64,000 nucleotides of DNA from contig CM052358.1 in NCBI GenBank assembly GCA_028551475.1, forward strand, positions 21,478,853 through 21,542,852, written 5' to 3'. The translations under genes and the position numbers were made by a program. Shown here piece after piece: positions 1 through 13,600 of this stretch. The notes beneath the pieces were generated by a model. The model worked only from the letters and a program-made list of their open reading frames with translations, was not told where the DNA came from and searched no databases. Origin of the DNA: Casuarina equisetifolia (taxonomy: Eukaryota > Streptophyta > Magnoliopsida > Fagales > Casuarinaceae). Numbering within the stretch: position 1 is the stretch's first letter; each line of letters begins with the position of its first letter.

Positions 1-1103
1 ATCCTGAAGAATATCAATTATAAAATCGAAAAGAGGTTCCCTTTCCCTTTTCCTTCCCCTTCCCCTTCCACCCGTTTCTAATTATCCTTTTTTTATTTTT
101 GCTGAAAAGTAGAAAACCCATCTCCGTCTTTCCCAGAACACCTCTTTTCTTGCTTGATTTCAACCTTTCGCTTTATTTTAAGCAGACTAGTGGGAGAATA
201 GAGTATCTGGGTCCTTAGGGTTTCCTTTCCCTTCCTGCTCTTTAGATTTACAATGAATACATATTTGGTCTGACAATTCAGAGTCTTTTTCCCTTCGGTT
301 CTTAAAGTTCCTTCCATCCCACTCTTTTTTATCTTTTTGCATGCTTTTGGGTTCTGGAATTCGGAAAATAGAATAAATCTTCCGGATCCAGCTGAGAATA
401 AGATCAGTACCCTTCTTTATGTGATTGAACAATACAGCCTCGTACTTTTTACACCTTGACGTTTGTGCCTTGCGCATAGACAGTCGTGTGAAACTGAAGA
501 TGTCGTAGTTCTTCCATCTCAGATTATCTTCATCAAAATTCGGAAAACAAGAATTCTAAGTCCGAACACTCAGCTTGAAGAGCAAAACTATCTGATGAGC
601 TAGTAAAACGAAAGCAACCCACATAATATTGCTTATCTATGATAAAAGCATTGCTTTTGCTAAAAGTGAACCATTTGTCTTCATTCCTTTTTATTGGAGA
701 CCGCAAAGGAGGGAGAAACCCGCTCCAGAAAAGAAAAAGAACCTGTGTACAAACCTTGTATGAAGCTCTCTGAAGCAAAATTATAGCGTTGTTAGATCAC
801 ATTCATATTCGTAGGGAATTGCTGTAAAAACACCAAACATGCAGAAGAAACCGCAATCAAACTCTTTGATCCACGAGTTCTTTAGAATACCAGAATACAG
901 GAATGTTCTTTGCATACATGGCTTAGTTGGAGACCTGAATTTTGTAGCACCCTATATTCAATAGGATACTCCCACATTTTTTTTTTTTTTGCTTTCAAAT
1001 TCTGATTTGTTTAAGAAAAAGATGAATGTTTGTGACTAAGCCCATCTCGATCCACCCCATTTCTTCTGTCTCTTTCAAACTAATTGCTGTTTATATTTCG
1101 TAG
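1..1103 (+). other. 3' part of the intron before the WIP zinc-finger exon
   Basis: This stretch has no coding sequence that fits exon 1 of a WIP gene. That exon should end with a finger half of the type C-x2-C-x-K-T-F-N-R-Y-N-N just before a GT donor. The sequence ends in a pyrimidine-rich tract and TAG at 1101-1103, a good acceptor. A poly-T run lies near 979-990. I infer that it is intron and that exon 1 is left of the window. Confidence 0.6.
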
Positions 1104-1541
1104 ATGCATATGTGGGGGCATGGATCTCAGTATAGAAAAGGCCCGGAGTCTCTAAGGGGGACACAGCCAACAGCCATGCTTAGGCTCCCTTGTTATTGTT
1201 GTGCACCAGGATGCAGGAACAACATTGACCACCCAAGGTCAAAACCGCTCAAAGACTTCAGGACCCTCCAAACCCACTACAAGAGAAAGCACGGGATCAA
1301 GCCTTTTATGTGTAGAAAATGTGGCAAGGCCTTCGCCGTAAGAGGTGACTGGAGAACCCATGAGAAGAACTGTGGGAAACTCTGGTATTGCACTTGTGGC
1401 TCTGATTTCAAACACAAAAGATCTCTCAAAGATCATATCAAGGCATTTGGCCATGGCCATGCAGCTATTGGAATTGACTGTTTCGAAGAGGAAGATGAAG
1501 CAGCCTCCGAAATTGAGCAAGACAATGAATCCTCCCAGTGA
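1104..1541 (+). CDS. WIP4: WIP-domain C2H2 zinc-finger transcription factor, last exon (partial gene)
   Basis: This is the C-terminal exon of a plant WIP-family nuclear transcription factor, 145 codons ending in TGA. It opens with MHMWGHG, whose two His complete finger 1, so the Cys pair of that finger must be in an upstream exon; an AG acceptor sits directly before it. Finger 2 uses Cys32/Cys37 and His58/His63 of this exon. Finger 3 is C2HC (Cys70, Cys73, His86, Cys90). Finger 4 uses Cys96, Cys98, His111 and His117. The acidic tail after the fingers ([13 protein letters not shown]) fits the WIP2/WIP4/WIP5 clade rather than TT1/WIP1. In Arabidopsis that clade acts in root stem-cell specification and, for WIP2/NTT, in the transmitting tract. 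The ATG at 1104 is not the true start. The WIP4 assignment rests on the ZTP29 neighbour; WIP2 or WIP5 remain possible. Confidence 0.9.
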   Translation: MHMWGHGSQYRKGPESLRGTQPTAMLRLPCYCCAPGCRNNIDHPRSKPLKDFRTLQTHYKRKHGIKPFMCRKCGKAFAVRGDWRTHEKNCGKLWYCTCGSDFKHKRSLKDHIKAFGHGHAAIGIDCFEEEDEAASEIEQDNESSQ

Positions 1542-1920
1542 GCCCGATGGAACCAAGGAGATATCAAGCTAAAACCATGGTGGCATATCTAATCTTGAGT
1601 TGATGCATTACACAATTTCGCTTATGTAAGAACATATTTTAATGTTAGCATTATTTGGAGACCCTACCTCTCCCTTTACTCCATTTCCTATCATCCTCCC
1701 TTTTTTTTTTTTGTTTCCTTTTCTACTTGTTCCTGGAATGGGTTTTCCTGAGCTTTTCATTCCTAGAAGTTCAAATGGTATTGCAGAATCCTTATGTAGA
1801 TTAACTGTTAGAACAAGTTGGCGTAAGCATTTTGGCTCCTTCTCTTTCTCTCTCTCCTCCCCCTTAAGCTTTGCTTCTTCTCTTTTCTTTCCTGATATTT
1901 TGTATGGTCCAACTTAAATG
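1542..1920 (+). other. probable 3' UTR of the WIP gene
   Basis: Pyrimidine-rich, T-rich sequence follows the TGA. It has no coding signal I believe. The end of the transcript cannot be fixed from sequence alone. Confidence 0.35.
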
Positions 1921-2995
1921 TCAAATAGAGTACAGCGACATTCAACAGTGCTAAAAAGGGGAAGGCTATACGGGACAAACTCATTATTTAGTGTGATATA
2001 AATTTAGTCATTGCCAAAGTTTGAGTTTTGAGTTAATGAAATCCAATATGTTTAACTAAAATTTTAGCATATGCTCTAGTAATGTAAGATTATTATCCAC
2101 ATCATAATATAACCTCTCACCACGTTAGTGCTACCTATTATACATCAATACTATATTACAGTGAGAATTCATAAGAATGCTAAAGAGGGATCTAAACTCT
2201 AATAAGAGATGTGTTATTTAATTTAAAAATCAACATGTGAAATAATAAGACCTTATATTATTTAGTAAAACGAGATTATTATTCAAATTCTAACACGTTT
2301 ATGTACTTACAGCAATTTGTTCTTCAAAAAAAGTTTTAGATTGGGAACATGAAATTGGATTTAGTTTATGGGGTGAACTTCTTCCTTGGAATCTCTCTTT
2401 TTCGTAACGACAATAAGGATAAGAACACCATTGACAGTGAGAAGAAAATCACGTACTTTTAGGAGGATAGTCAATGTAACTGCTGATGAATATATTCGCT
2501 TTTCTTGTCGTTGATAGTTCTGCCTGCAAGCTCTACACTAGTCATAATATGAATGGGCTAAAGCATAGAGAGCATAACCAAATATATTATAAATGGTAGA
2601 AGTTCATCCGAAGGCCCTTCCTTCTGGTTAGTGGTAGCTACAGCAGAAGGCACTACAACCTTGACGGACAGAACATATCCTGCGTTTAGATCCACCACAA
2701 AAGAACTCAATCAAATGATTAGCTTCAGAGAGAAACAGTAAAAAGGGATGGAGTGCAATTGCAACAGAACAGGGTTTTGTAATACTGTCACAGGAGGTCG
2801 GAATGGAAAGGATGGATTGGATCTTGATAGCAGCTTTGTGACGTGTGACAGAAGGCGACAGACAGAGAGACAGAACAGATCAGTCAAAGGGTTTCTTGAA
2901 ATGTCATTTCAAACTACAAGACATTCAGAGGATGTACAGTTGGGTGGCCTAAGAATAAGTGAATCCAACCATAAGGACTCGACCAGACAGGAGGC

Positions 2996-3024
<29 letters not shown>
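2996..3024. repeat. (CT)n microsatellite
   Basis: About 14 uninterrupted CT units. Confidence 0.95.
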
Positions 3025-3026
<2 letters not shown>

Positions 3027-6000
3027 ATTTTCTCTTCATGATGGCAGTCTTTTGACAGTTATCGGCCTTTCCTGCATACGTACTTCTACAGATTTAACAG
3101 CGCAGTGAAAATTCGTGACGAAGGCGGTGCTGAAGTATTGCTTGGGATCTTTGTTACAAAGTTTTCTGTCAGTGCAGTGATGATAGCCATTGCGTCTGAG
3201 AAGAGAAGGATAAAGACAGGATGGATCACTAATGACGCTTCTGTCACTCCTGACGAGGAGACATGATGGATCCTTGCTGTGTCTGGTGTCCATAACATTT
3301 TATTTCTCTTTCGGAAACTGCATTTTAAGTAATTTTTTACAATGTCACTTCCTAATCAAGGACATACTTGAGGCATACACTTTATAGATTTTTCTTTGCT
3401 CTTATTATTTACCTTTTTCGTCCAAATTATGTTTATTCTTCTAACCCTCTTGACTTATCATTTTTGGACAAGTATACTTCGATATCAATGCTTTATAAAG
3501 GAAAAAGAGGAAACAAAAATGATGTCCAATGTGCCTGCTTGTCACATGAACATTTTGTTAAAATATTTTGATTTAAAAACTAACTCAACAATAAAGGACT
3601 CTGTCGTTATTATAGAAAAGATTTATAAGTAAAATTCAATTAATATAAAACTTTTGTTGCACTATTTTTAATATGTTCTTTTTCAATCTTCATTCCATTA
3701 GCATATCCTCTTACCAACAATTTGGTTTAATGACTTTATATATACAAGATGCCATCTTTATATTTTAGACCTTGATATTATGTTCAAAAACTTATTAATT
3801 TCTTACAAACTAACTTGTTAGGAGAAAACATATATTTATTATAAAAAATTCAAATATAATTTAGGTAATATTTAACATTTTTCATGTTATTCTTCATACA
3901 TTCTTTTAACATTCTTTTATAGATAATATGAGTTACTAGTTTTGTCATATGAGTAATACATTTCTTTCATGTAGGAGATACTACATCCATAATTTAGATA
4001 TTGATGAGATATTAAGAAAGTTCATTTATACTTAAAAGCGATTGAAAAGAAAAGAATTTTCTTCATTATAATAAAGTCTACCAAATAAAATTTAGATAAT
4101 GTAAGACTTTTATATGTTGTTTGTAATACATTTAAGTTCCATCAAACATGCTCACATTTCAAACTATAATCACAATACATGTTCATCTTTCCTTCGGTTC
4201 TAAGGAACAAGGACCATTGCGGGTTTATGTATATAAAATTGTGAGGGTCATCTATTCGGACGATGATATTGATACTTTTCAACGTTGTGTAGGAAATCAA
4301 GAATCCAATGAGTGCAAACATTTATGCTCCCCTTACAATCCACGTTCCAATGCAAAGGAGACAACCCTGTCCCCCTCGGCTCAAATCACTAATCTTTCCT
4401 GTTTTTCGTGTCAACAGTATCCATTTTACCATCATGTGAACTGAGATTCAACCAAATAATTGCAGTGGAATCCAGAAAATTGAATGTAAACCGCGGCACT
4501 CTTTGTTTGGGCACCCATTAGCGGTGAAGTTAACCTCGTGATCAGTAAAAGGGTTGCTTTGCTTTGCTTGAAGGAACCCATAAAATAGAAGTTGATGGGA
4601 GAAACTAATAATTATTGGACACGTACCAAATCACCTTTTCAAGGCAAAAATGTAAGTCCCCGAATTTGACTATAAAACTACGTGAATAAAAGGAAACGCT
4701 TGGTTTACCGCATGTTGAGATGTGAACAAAGGGAGGTTTTTCTTAATTGTTGAGTGAGTTGGATAATAATTTTTTTAATATAATATTAAAATCTAGATCT
4801 TCCTTAGCACATCTATAGGCTCAAAAAGTGAGTCCACTCAATTATTGGTCTGAAAGGTAGACCATCGTAATCAAGGGGCCTACTAAAACATGGACAATTG
4901 AATTTATATTGGTAAGAAATGAATTTGGAATTTTGATTAAATGAATTAAGTTCTACTAATTCTTAAGTTAACTTATAAGTTGGATAATAAGTCTCTTAAC
5001 AACTCACGAATTAAACTATAATAATAATCATTATATGATTAAGGTAATGTTAGTAATAACTATTATTAACTAACTTATCTTGTGGGGTTTATAGGGCATC
5101 TTCTTCTTTGTGCCAATCTCCAAATATCTCCAATAAGCAATAAAATCGGTACAAGTTTATGAGTGCTTGTAGTGAATTTGTGGCTTATGAGAGCCTAAGT
5201 TGATGTTGATACTAAAATTAAATATATTGAAACTAGTTTTTAGACGTAAGTCTTTTGACTTAATAATTAATAGACATAATAAATGATAATAGATAGTGTC
5301 AAAACTAATCACACATCCTAAATTTTATCCATAAAGAGGTGACTTGGTGCATAAATGGCACACTAGGGCCAAAGGGGCACATTAACACCATAGTGGGGTC
5401 AAAGTGGACTGTTGAGGCATTAGCTACAAAGTATGGTGCAGTATTATGGGTGCCTAAGTTAGTGATAATATTATTTAAAAAAAAAGTGCTGAGATTAGCT
5501 TAATGGTTGAAGCATATAACAAAAAAAGAAAAAGAAAAAGTGAAGACAAATATTTTCAAACCATCCTAATTTGTTAATGATTATACCGTGAACCATACTG
5601 TAAATCAATCAAGAATACAACATGAAAGATTTATGCTTTTGTCTCTCTCTCTTTTATCTGTCTTCGGCACCTTTACCAGTTGCATTTTTATCTATTCTGC
5701 ATTGACCGTTCAAAAAGACGCAAAAAATTGTGCATCTTTAAAATTTTTCACCTGAAGCATTTATTTTGCGCTTAGCCTCAGCTCCTTTTGACCACAAAAG
5801 TGCACTAGGTCCCCTAAAAAGCCTATATGTTAGAGTTCAAGTAAACTCTCCCGTTAGTACCATAAAGAGGGTTGAATTAGCAGTGGCTTCTTTCCTGATC
5901 CATTTCAAAATTATGCACAAACTTAGAGGTAAATAGCCAGTGGCCGCCCGAAGTTTTGTGCACTTCTGGAATTGACCAAAAGATTGAGAGGCCATGAGTT

Positions 6001-6094
6001 AATATTTGGAACAGTTTTTCGGAAAAAAAAGGTAAAATTTTATGGATGTTTCACATATGATGACTCAACACACGACTCAACCCGAAATGCCGTC

Positions 6095-6200
6095 AACATG
6101 CTAAGAGCTCAGTGATTAGCTATTTGTTACCCAAAGTCTAGGTCCTAGGTTTGGCCCCATAGTCTTAAACATCCCATTTACCTAACCCAGAAAACAAAAA
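6095..6200 (+). repeat. possible tRNA-derived SINE relic
   Basis: An A-box-like stretch (gctcagtgatta, about 6107-6118) is followed about 30 bases later by a B-box-like stretch (ggtttggcccc, 6149-6159). This is the spacing of a Pol III promoter. No cloverleaf can be drawn, and the sequence downstream runs into an A-rich tract. It is decayed if real, and chance similarity is not excluded. Confidence 0.3.
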
Positions 6201-7606
6201 ACCCCAGTTCCTACCTGCTGCCATTCATCATTGACTTTGAAAATGCATCGAACATTGAACGAGCAAGGACAATTTCAAAGCTAAAGGATCCATTCTGTTT
6301 GCCTGGAAACTTTAACAGCGGAACGTAATGAAAAGCAAGTAATTTGTGTATTCAAATAGTATAAAAAATAAAGAAATCAATTAACTTTAAGTGCTGTCAA
6401 CTGCACAAACTGAAACATGAAAGTATAAAAAGAACCCAAAAAATTAGGAAAAAAAATGTTTAACAATTTTTAGTATCAAAAGAGCTCCACCAGTCCACGA
6501 CTTCATGATTAGGCCGGTTTATGGAAATTGTTCCTCTGTCCCATAAAGCATTTGGGTAAGAAACTATAAAACAAAAGAGAAAAGGAGAAAAAATTGGCTT
6601 TCTTTTTCCTTGTTGCTCTCCTTTGGTTGATAAAAGACTTTTCCTTATCTCTTTTGCTTTTAAGTGTAGGTCTCTTTTTTCCTGTCCTCTACGTACCCCC
6701 AATTCTAGCTCCAACTTTCACAGATCCAATCAAAATCCCACTTTTTCTCTATTAAGGAATGATTGGACTAGACACCTTTAAAGCCATGAATCTATTTGAT
6801 AAGATCTTGCCCCTCCTATGACTTACCTCCGAAATTTGTATTTCCCAGAAATTACAATGATTTCATTGGATTGAACTCATGAAGAAATCGAAAGTTAACG
6901 AGATTGACCTTCTAATTCTCCCATCTTTTGACGCATTTTTATTTTGCATACCTCCTTCTAGCCCCTCTAGATACCTCAAGAACAACTTGCAGCCCTTAGA
7001 ACCGCGAAATTGCCTCGAAGGAGGTGAGAAGCAGGCAATGATATCGAAATGGGGCATCACTTAGACCTCCCTGTAAAGAAATGCTTCCACACTGATGGTC
7101 CTGCAAACCTTTTTGTATGGTGGTCTATACCTACTACTTTTCCAATGTCTAGGCACCAGAATTAGTACAGGATTTCACTGTTCATCAGAGTTCAAAGGCA
7201 GAAGTTTGTCCATGGCAGGAGTGTTTTGTTATATGGTAATCAAATTCAAGGCAATGTCTGACAGTAGTTCCATGTAAAAAGATTCAAAAGAAGCCACTGA
7301 AGAGAACTAGTTCTTTAACATATTCATTTACTTATTCATTTCCCTGTTGTTTGTCCTTGTTTTTTTCATAGAAGACAAACAGGGGAGTACATTTGTGTTA
7401 TCTTAAATGTAAACCACGACAGTACAAGTGACAGATAACCTTCTCCACCTTCTGGCTGAGATCAAATGGCGCCGACCATTAATACAGGTCTTTAATGCGA
7501 CCAATAGTTAATGTCTTCAATGCCACTTGAAAAAAGCAGACTATGTGGGTATCCATCAAGAGGGTCCAGCAATGTACGACAACAGGAGCACCACAGGCAG
7601 CATTGA

Positions 7607-10600
7607 CTATAAGCTCATCTCCTTGGGTAAGCTGATCTCAAGAAAATATAGGCTGCTAACAAGAAAAAAGGCACTTAGAAGATAAACAAAACTGGACAGA
7701 AAATAATGGAAACAATTTAATACATAATTTCTGAGCTTAATATGTAATTTCAATGCCACCAGTTAGAACCCAACGCCAGTTACATAGAGCACTGAAAGGA
7801 TGTAGATTCAAATAGTTTCACATCCTACATGGGATGTACACAGGATGAGTCGTGGGTCTAAGAGCTGGCACGATTTACTGGAGGCTAACAAGTCCGCTGC
7901 CAGCACTCGTTTCATTTTTCTGGTAAATGCAGGCATAAAAAGCATGATATTTTTCCAATTTCCATTCAAGTAGGGAAATGGAGGTTTCTGTTGGCTCCCT
8001 AAATGGAATTTCTTTGCCAACAATTTTATTACCTAGCAGACATGAAAGCCATTCCGAAGAACACGGCCTTCACAGCTTGCTTCTGCCCAGCATAGTCGAA
8101 TGCCAGTGGCAGCATTTCATGCAGGGTTAGAAAAGCCATCACTCCACCAACTGAAAGCAAAAATCAAAATTAGTATGACAATTCATCACTCTCTGATCAA
8201 CTCAAGATTAGGAATAATTGCGCTGCAAACCTGCTCCAAGTAGGCCCTCAAGAATTTCCGGACTCAAGCTGCTTGGGAATAGATAGGCTGAGAACAACAT
8301 ATTTAAAAGTTTATTTTCAAGGAAAATCATTCCAACTTGATTTGTAATGCACACGGTATCTAGCTCACAACCTTACCTTATGTCACTGCCAAGGATTAGA
8401 TCTCTCATAAACATCACCTCTGTCAGTTAATATTAAGGCTCTCACTCCAATTTAATTTTTTTTATTTGTTCATAAAGGAAAAAAGCTGGCTCTAGCATCG
8501 TGCAAAAGAAAATGCATTTGACATACCTACTACTATGACACCCAGAGGCTCAGCAAAACCAGAAAGCGTAGCCAACTTGAATGCCTGCCACTTGCTGTGA
8601 TTTGATGAACAATCAATCATATAGTGATTTAACTGCACAGATAATTACTATTTCTTTCTCATAGCTTACTAGAATATACCGCAGTAAACCTACCAAAAGG
8701 AACTTATAACATTGTTATCAATCATTATACTGTTCATGTCACCTAAACTTCATGTCCACCGATTAAGATTCCTTTGATGGATACATAAGATTTTAAAAGC
8801 TAAAACAAGGGACTCGTGGTCAGAATGAGATTTGGATTTCCCTTTAAGCTCTCCTTTTCGCTGAAAAAGGACAGAAGCGAGCTCAGTCCTTGAGCACTAC
8901 TAACAAAGGGCCAAAAGAATTCCCTATGAACTACTATCACCACCAACTATATACCAATGCCATCACCACTATTATCACGAAGATCAATTCTGTCAAAAAG
9001 TCAGTCCAAGCCACGGCTAAAAGATTACATAACCGGAAAGATTGTCCCCTCCGACACCACTATACAGTCCACCATCTTCAGAACTAGCCAGTACTAAGGT
9101 AACGGCCATCAGTGTGATAAAAACTGCTCTCTTATGAGACCAACCTAAACCTTTTTCCACACCATCCTGCCAACATGCGATGACCGCCACATCCAGCACT
9201 ATGACCACATATCGATACCAGTCTTTCAAACACATTTCTTACTTTTGTTAAGTAAACTTCTTTGCTTTGAAGTATTGCAACAAACAATTATTGCAGAAAG
9301 AACTATATTGCATGTTTCTCCAGTTATAAATGCTTTTTGAAAGGTGAATTAGTTGCTGCTGGCAAACACTCACCTCTGTGTTGCAAAGTAAACAGGAAGT
9401 GCAACAGCAACACCCTGAAAAGTGGAAACTAAAATAAGCAAGGACAAAAAAGAAACAATAACGTAACTTTTGTAGCTCCCACAATCTTAACCACACAATT
9501 AAGTCTTGAATTTCCAGGGCTAAGATATGATAAAACATAGACCAACTAATTAAACCTTGTATATTATCAAACAAGCCTTTAAAATCTTCTTTTTTTTTTT
9601 TTTTGGGAAACACTAAGGCACCATAGCAAAACTATATAATGTTTCTCTCATTGACCAATCTCATTACGGTCAATTCCCTTTATGTTGTTAAGGGTAGCAG
9701 AACATAGACCAATATACATGCTTTTGAAAAAAAGCACGCAATCAGCAGTGCCACTCGAACGTATAGCACAATGCAAGCTTTCTGAAGGAAATCAGCAAGA
9801 AAACAAGAACAGAATATAAGAAAATGATCATGCTCTTTCAGAGACAAGAGGGTAAACAAAATGAATCTCCAGCAGTATACAACTAGAGATGCATAGCCGA
9901 TATATTAGCCAAATCAATTCAGATTGACACTTAAAAATACATTTGAGGAATTAACCTGTTCTTAAGTTTGTTTCGGCTCTATTTTTTAAGTTTTTCTACG
10001 ACAATATTCTCCAGATCTCTTATTGCCAAATATCCTGATTGAAGAAAAAACTGTTTGATATCTTATACCAATTTAGTAACTTACAAGGAAAGATATTTGA
10101 ACAAATCTTTGTGAGAGAAGAGCAAGCCAAATTGGCTACATTTGAAATCAGAATATAGGCTCAGCCTCATGTCATTCATCTAATGGGAAGCAAAGGACTT
10201 ATTGACAAATATAGCAGTCCAGAGTTTTTACGCAATTAAAGATTGGAATTTACTGTTACTGGTGACCGGATGCTGGATTCTGTAAGAATCAATAGCAATC
10301 TGGATGTAAATTAGATGTTGACAACTCAGAGAATACATACCTCTGGAATATTATGTAGAGCAATCGCCAAAGCCAAGTTAACACCAACACGAAGACCCTA
10401 TAAAACAAACATGAAATCAACAACAAATCTTACTAGCAGTTGTGGCATAAGCATTACGATTTATTTATCGCAAAACCAGAAGGGTAAAAATACTTTTCAT
10501 ACATTTCGAAACGTCATTCCCGCAAGACCATGTTTATAAAAACAAATTCTTGTGAAATAAATAAATTATTAAGGAGTTCCAGCAGAACATGTTAGCAGTT

Positions 10601-13600
10601 TCAGCTTGCATACCAATCATTATATATATGATTCAATCAATTCAAATTATTTCCAAACCAAAAATGACTATAGCCTCTTTATTAAAAAAACTAAAAATAA
10701 CTCCAAGATTAAGTGAAATGTCAAAAAATTAATCATCCAAGATAAAGTGAAAGATTAACGCATATGCAGATTTCTATCAACCAGGGAAGGCTCCTTTTTT
10801 TCATTTTAATTGGAAGCTTATAGGTCCAAAGAAAGGCTGCAATGCCTCATATATTATGCAAGGATGAAAATTGTTTGGGCTAGGTAAAATAAATAAGAAC
10901 ATAATAAATTCTTGAACAGTTGTTGTGCTATATGTTAAGCCTCTGGTTATAGACTTAACTGCCTCATCTTTTAACTTCTTAACACTAAGGAATAGTTACC
11001 ATTTGTCTCTCTCCTCTCTCTACATGTGCAATACCCAAAGGTGGAATCAGACTCCTATACTGTCACACGGATCAAAAAAGTATAATGTCGACTAAAACAA
11101 CATATTTTCCATTGCAGTACCCACAATCACACTATTAAATCAAAATAGAACATCTAATTTAAATTCAAGAGAGTACATTCATAAAAATGGGTATAAAGTT
11201 TCTTTAATTCGACATTCCCAAAAGGAAATAAAATAAGAGTAGGGAGTACCTTCATTGACCCAAGGAACACCGCCATTCCTTCAGGGAAATTGTGTAAGCT
11301 TATGCCTGCAGCTCAGATGACACAAAGTTTTCATAAAATAGATCCAACAAAGGCACTTTGTTTAAATTGTAAATAAGCAATAACTCATGAAAAATGAAGC
11401 TTGAAATTTCTTGGTGCCCTTGAAATATAAATATCAAGGAGATTAATAAGTTCAGTATGTGATCCTCAAGGATAATTAGTTTGTTGAATGAGCTACTCAA
11501 GCTAAAATCTTTAAGGACAGAGCAAATCTAGATGGTCAATTTTACAGTAGTAAGAAGCCAGCTCTAACTTTCTCCACTTCTCAATAAGTAGGCATACGTA
11601 GTGTTCCTACTTAGTTGAATTATCACAATAACACAAGATTATTGCTATGAGAAAAAGTAATCTTCACTGGATTTTTGAGATCACCCTCAAGAAAAGTGAA
11701 AAAGGAAGAAGAAATAATGTGTTAGCCAGCTGCAAAGCCTGGTTGAGTACAGAGAGAACTACTTGTTATTATCCAGGATACTCAGTTAAAAGATATGATT
11801 CAATTATGTAAACCATGTACCTCAATGCATTATATTTCTCTTGAGGTTAAATTCATTATAAGGATGCCGAGGGGATGCTACTCAAGTGCACCAGAAGTGT
11901 ATATATATGTAGTTAAGTAACTTCTATTTGTATGCAGAAACCACTAACTGAATGATGGATAGACGAACAGGTGCAAAACAAAAAATCTAATATCAGGGTA
12001 TTAGTTTGTCATCCAGACATATATCCAGTATGTGCCCACTTGATTCCTTCCATAAACGCTAAAGAAAGCAAACCTTATTGTACTCACGCATACTAATCAC
12101 TAAACTTTTCCAACAGTATAAAATCTAAAAAGTAGATATCTAGGCATTAGATTAATCATAGCTTACTCTTCCAAAAAGATTTCAACATATGAAGTATCCA
12201 AAACAATCAGTCACTAAATCCAAAAATCATCAAAACTGACAACTTCATTGGCTACTCTAACACATCAATAAAACAAAATTTGCTACCTAATATGCTCGCA
12301 GTTGAGGGTTGAGGTTTAGGATTTTAGCATGGTGCTTTATCCAATCTTGTGGTCTATTATATAGCTAAGATCTGATTCCAGGCCAATGCCCCTTTCAGTT
12401 CGTCCACAATTATGTTAAGGAAATACACTTGCAGCATCATTATATGTTATTTTCAGGTACCTAAATAGGCTTTCCATAATATAAATTTGAATTAATATAG
12501 GTTGACTTTCATTTCACTTTATCAAACGGCCGCTAAGCAGGCAGAAAATTTCAGTCATGTAGATAAGATCCATCAATAGCAGATAGTCTCACTACATAGT
12601 ATCAAGTACCTCAGTTTCTTATTCATAATTTTATAACAACATTAAGCACACTAGATCCATTGGAATATGCAAATATGATCAAATACCAAAGTGGCACAAA
12701 CATTGACAACAATGCGGGCCATTGATACATCATAAAAACTATTCAGAATTCATATGGCAAGTTAAAAGAAGCAAATGAACCCCAGCATGAGCTAGAACCA
12801 AATCCTCTCACAAAAAGGACAGTGGGAAATGTCACAACATTCATGCAGCCAACAATATGGTTCTTAATGAAGTGGGGACCTCTGTTTAGCCTTGTTCGCC
12901 TGATAGGTTTAGAGAAATGTACAAATTGCACTTTGGCTTATTAGCCCAAACTGTTATTGCACACTTCTTTTCTCAAAGAAATTAAAAAGAGAAATCCCTG
13001 AAAACAGAAAATTTTCTTAATGAAGACACAATAAAGACCTAGAACACATAGAGAAAAAAGGGGAAAAAAAGAAAAGACTTTTAATAATACTATAAGATTG
13101 AGCATTATAAATTCAATCATTCAAAGTCATCAATCATATGCCTTTACCCAGAGCTATATCATTTGCCAGAACAAATTAACCAATTACAGATTTACTTCCA
13201 CATTATACGCAATTATTTTTGGAACAATTCATATCAAATCCTTGAGAAAAAAAAACATGTTAATGAGGCTGTTGATACCTATTGCTGTAATGATTCCACT
13301 GAACAAAACTTGGTGGCGACGTTTTTTCATAATGTCCTTGCCACCTTCATCGCTATTTTTCTGCACTCATGTACAGTCGGAAAACTTTCAACCATTTTGT
13401 AGTTTTTTGAGCCATTGGAGAAGTATTCAATCATAAGCAAGCAGATGAAGAAAACAATCACTTAGTTGAAGAATTAATCATTCAGACCTTCTTGCTTTTC
13501 ACATCTGGGGCAAGTGTTGGTTCAGGGACAAAATTGGCAATAATAGCAAAGAGTATGACACCCGCAAAAAACTGCCTTGGCAAGAACATTGAATTTAATA

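Larger units (their letters stand above)
1921..7606. other. intergenic region between WIP and ZTP29 genes
   Basis: AT-rich DNA between two convergent genes. I see no supported gene: the short open frames have no recognisable domain and no shared codon pattern. It contains a (CT)n microsatellite and a possible SINE relic, listed separately. The 3' UTR of the zinc transporter probably occupies its right end, roughly 7440-7606. Confidence 0.5.

Noticed and set aside
1104-1106. ATG at 1104 as the start of a complete 145-residue protein
   Set aside because: It falls in the middle of WIP zinc finger 1, directly after an AG acceptor. The family needs an upstream exon.
2851-2885. miR156-like string near 'gtgacagaaggcgacagac'
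   Set aside because: It differs from the mature miRNA in the seed and centre, and no foldback partner is seen nearby.
2748-3293. Short frames on both strands around the (CT)n tract
   Set aside because: No domain, and one frame reads through the microsatellite. There is no splice or start context.
13098-13436. 112-codon plus-strand frame
   Set aside because: Antisense to ZTP29 exon 5 and its introns. The minus-strand exon fits the protein and splice sites.
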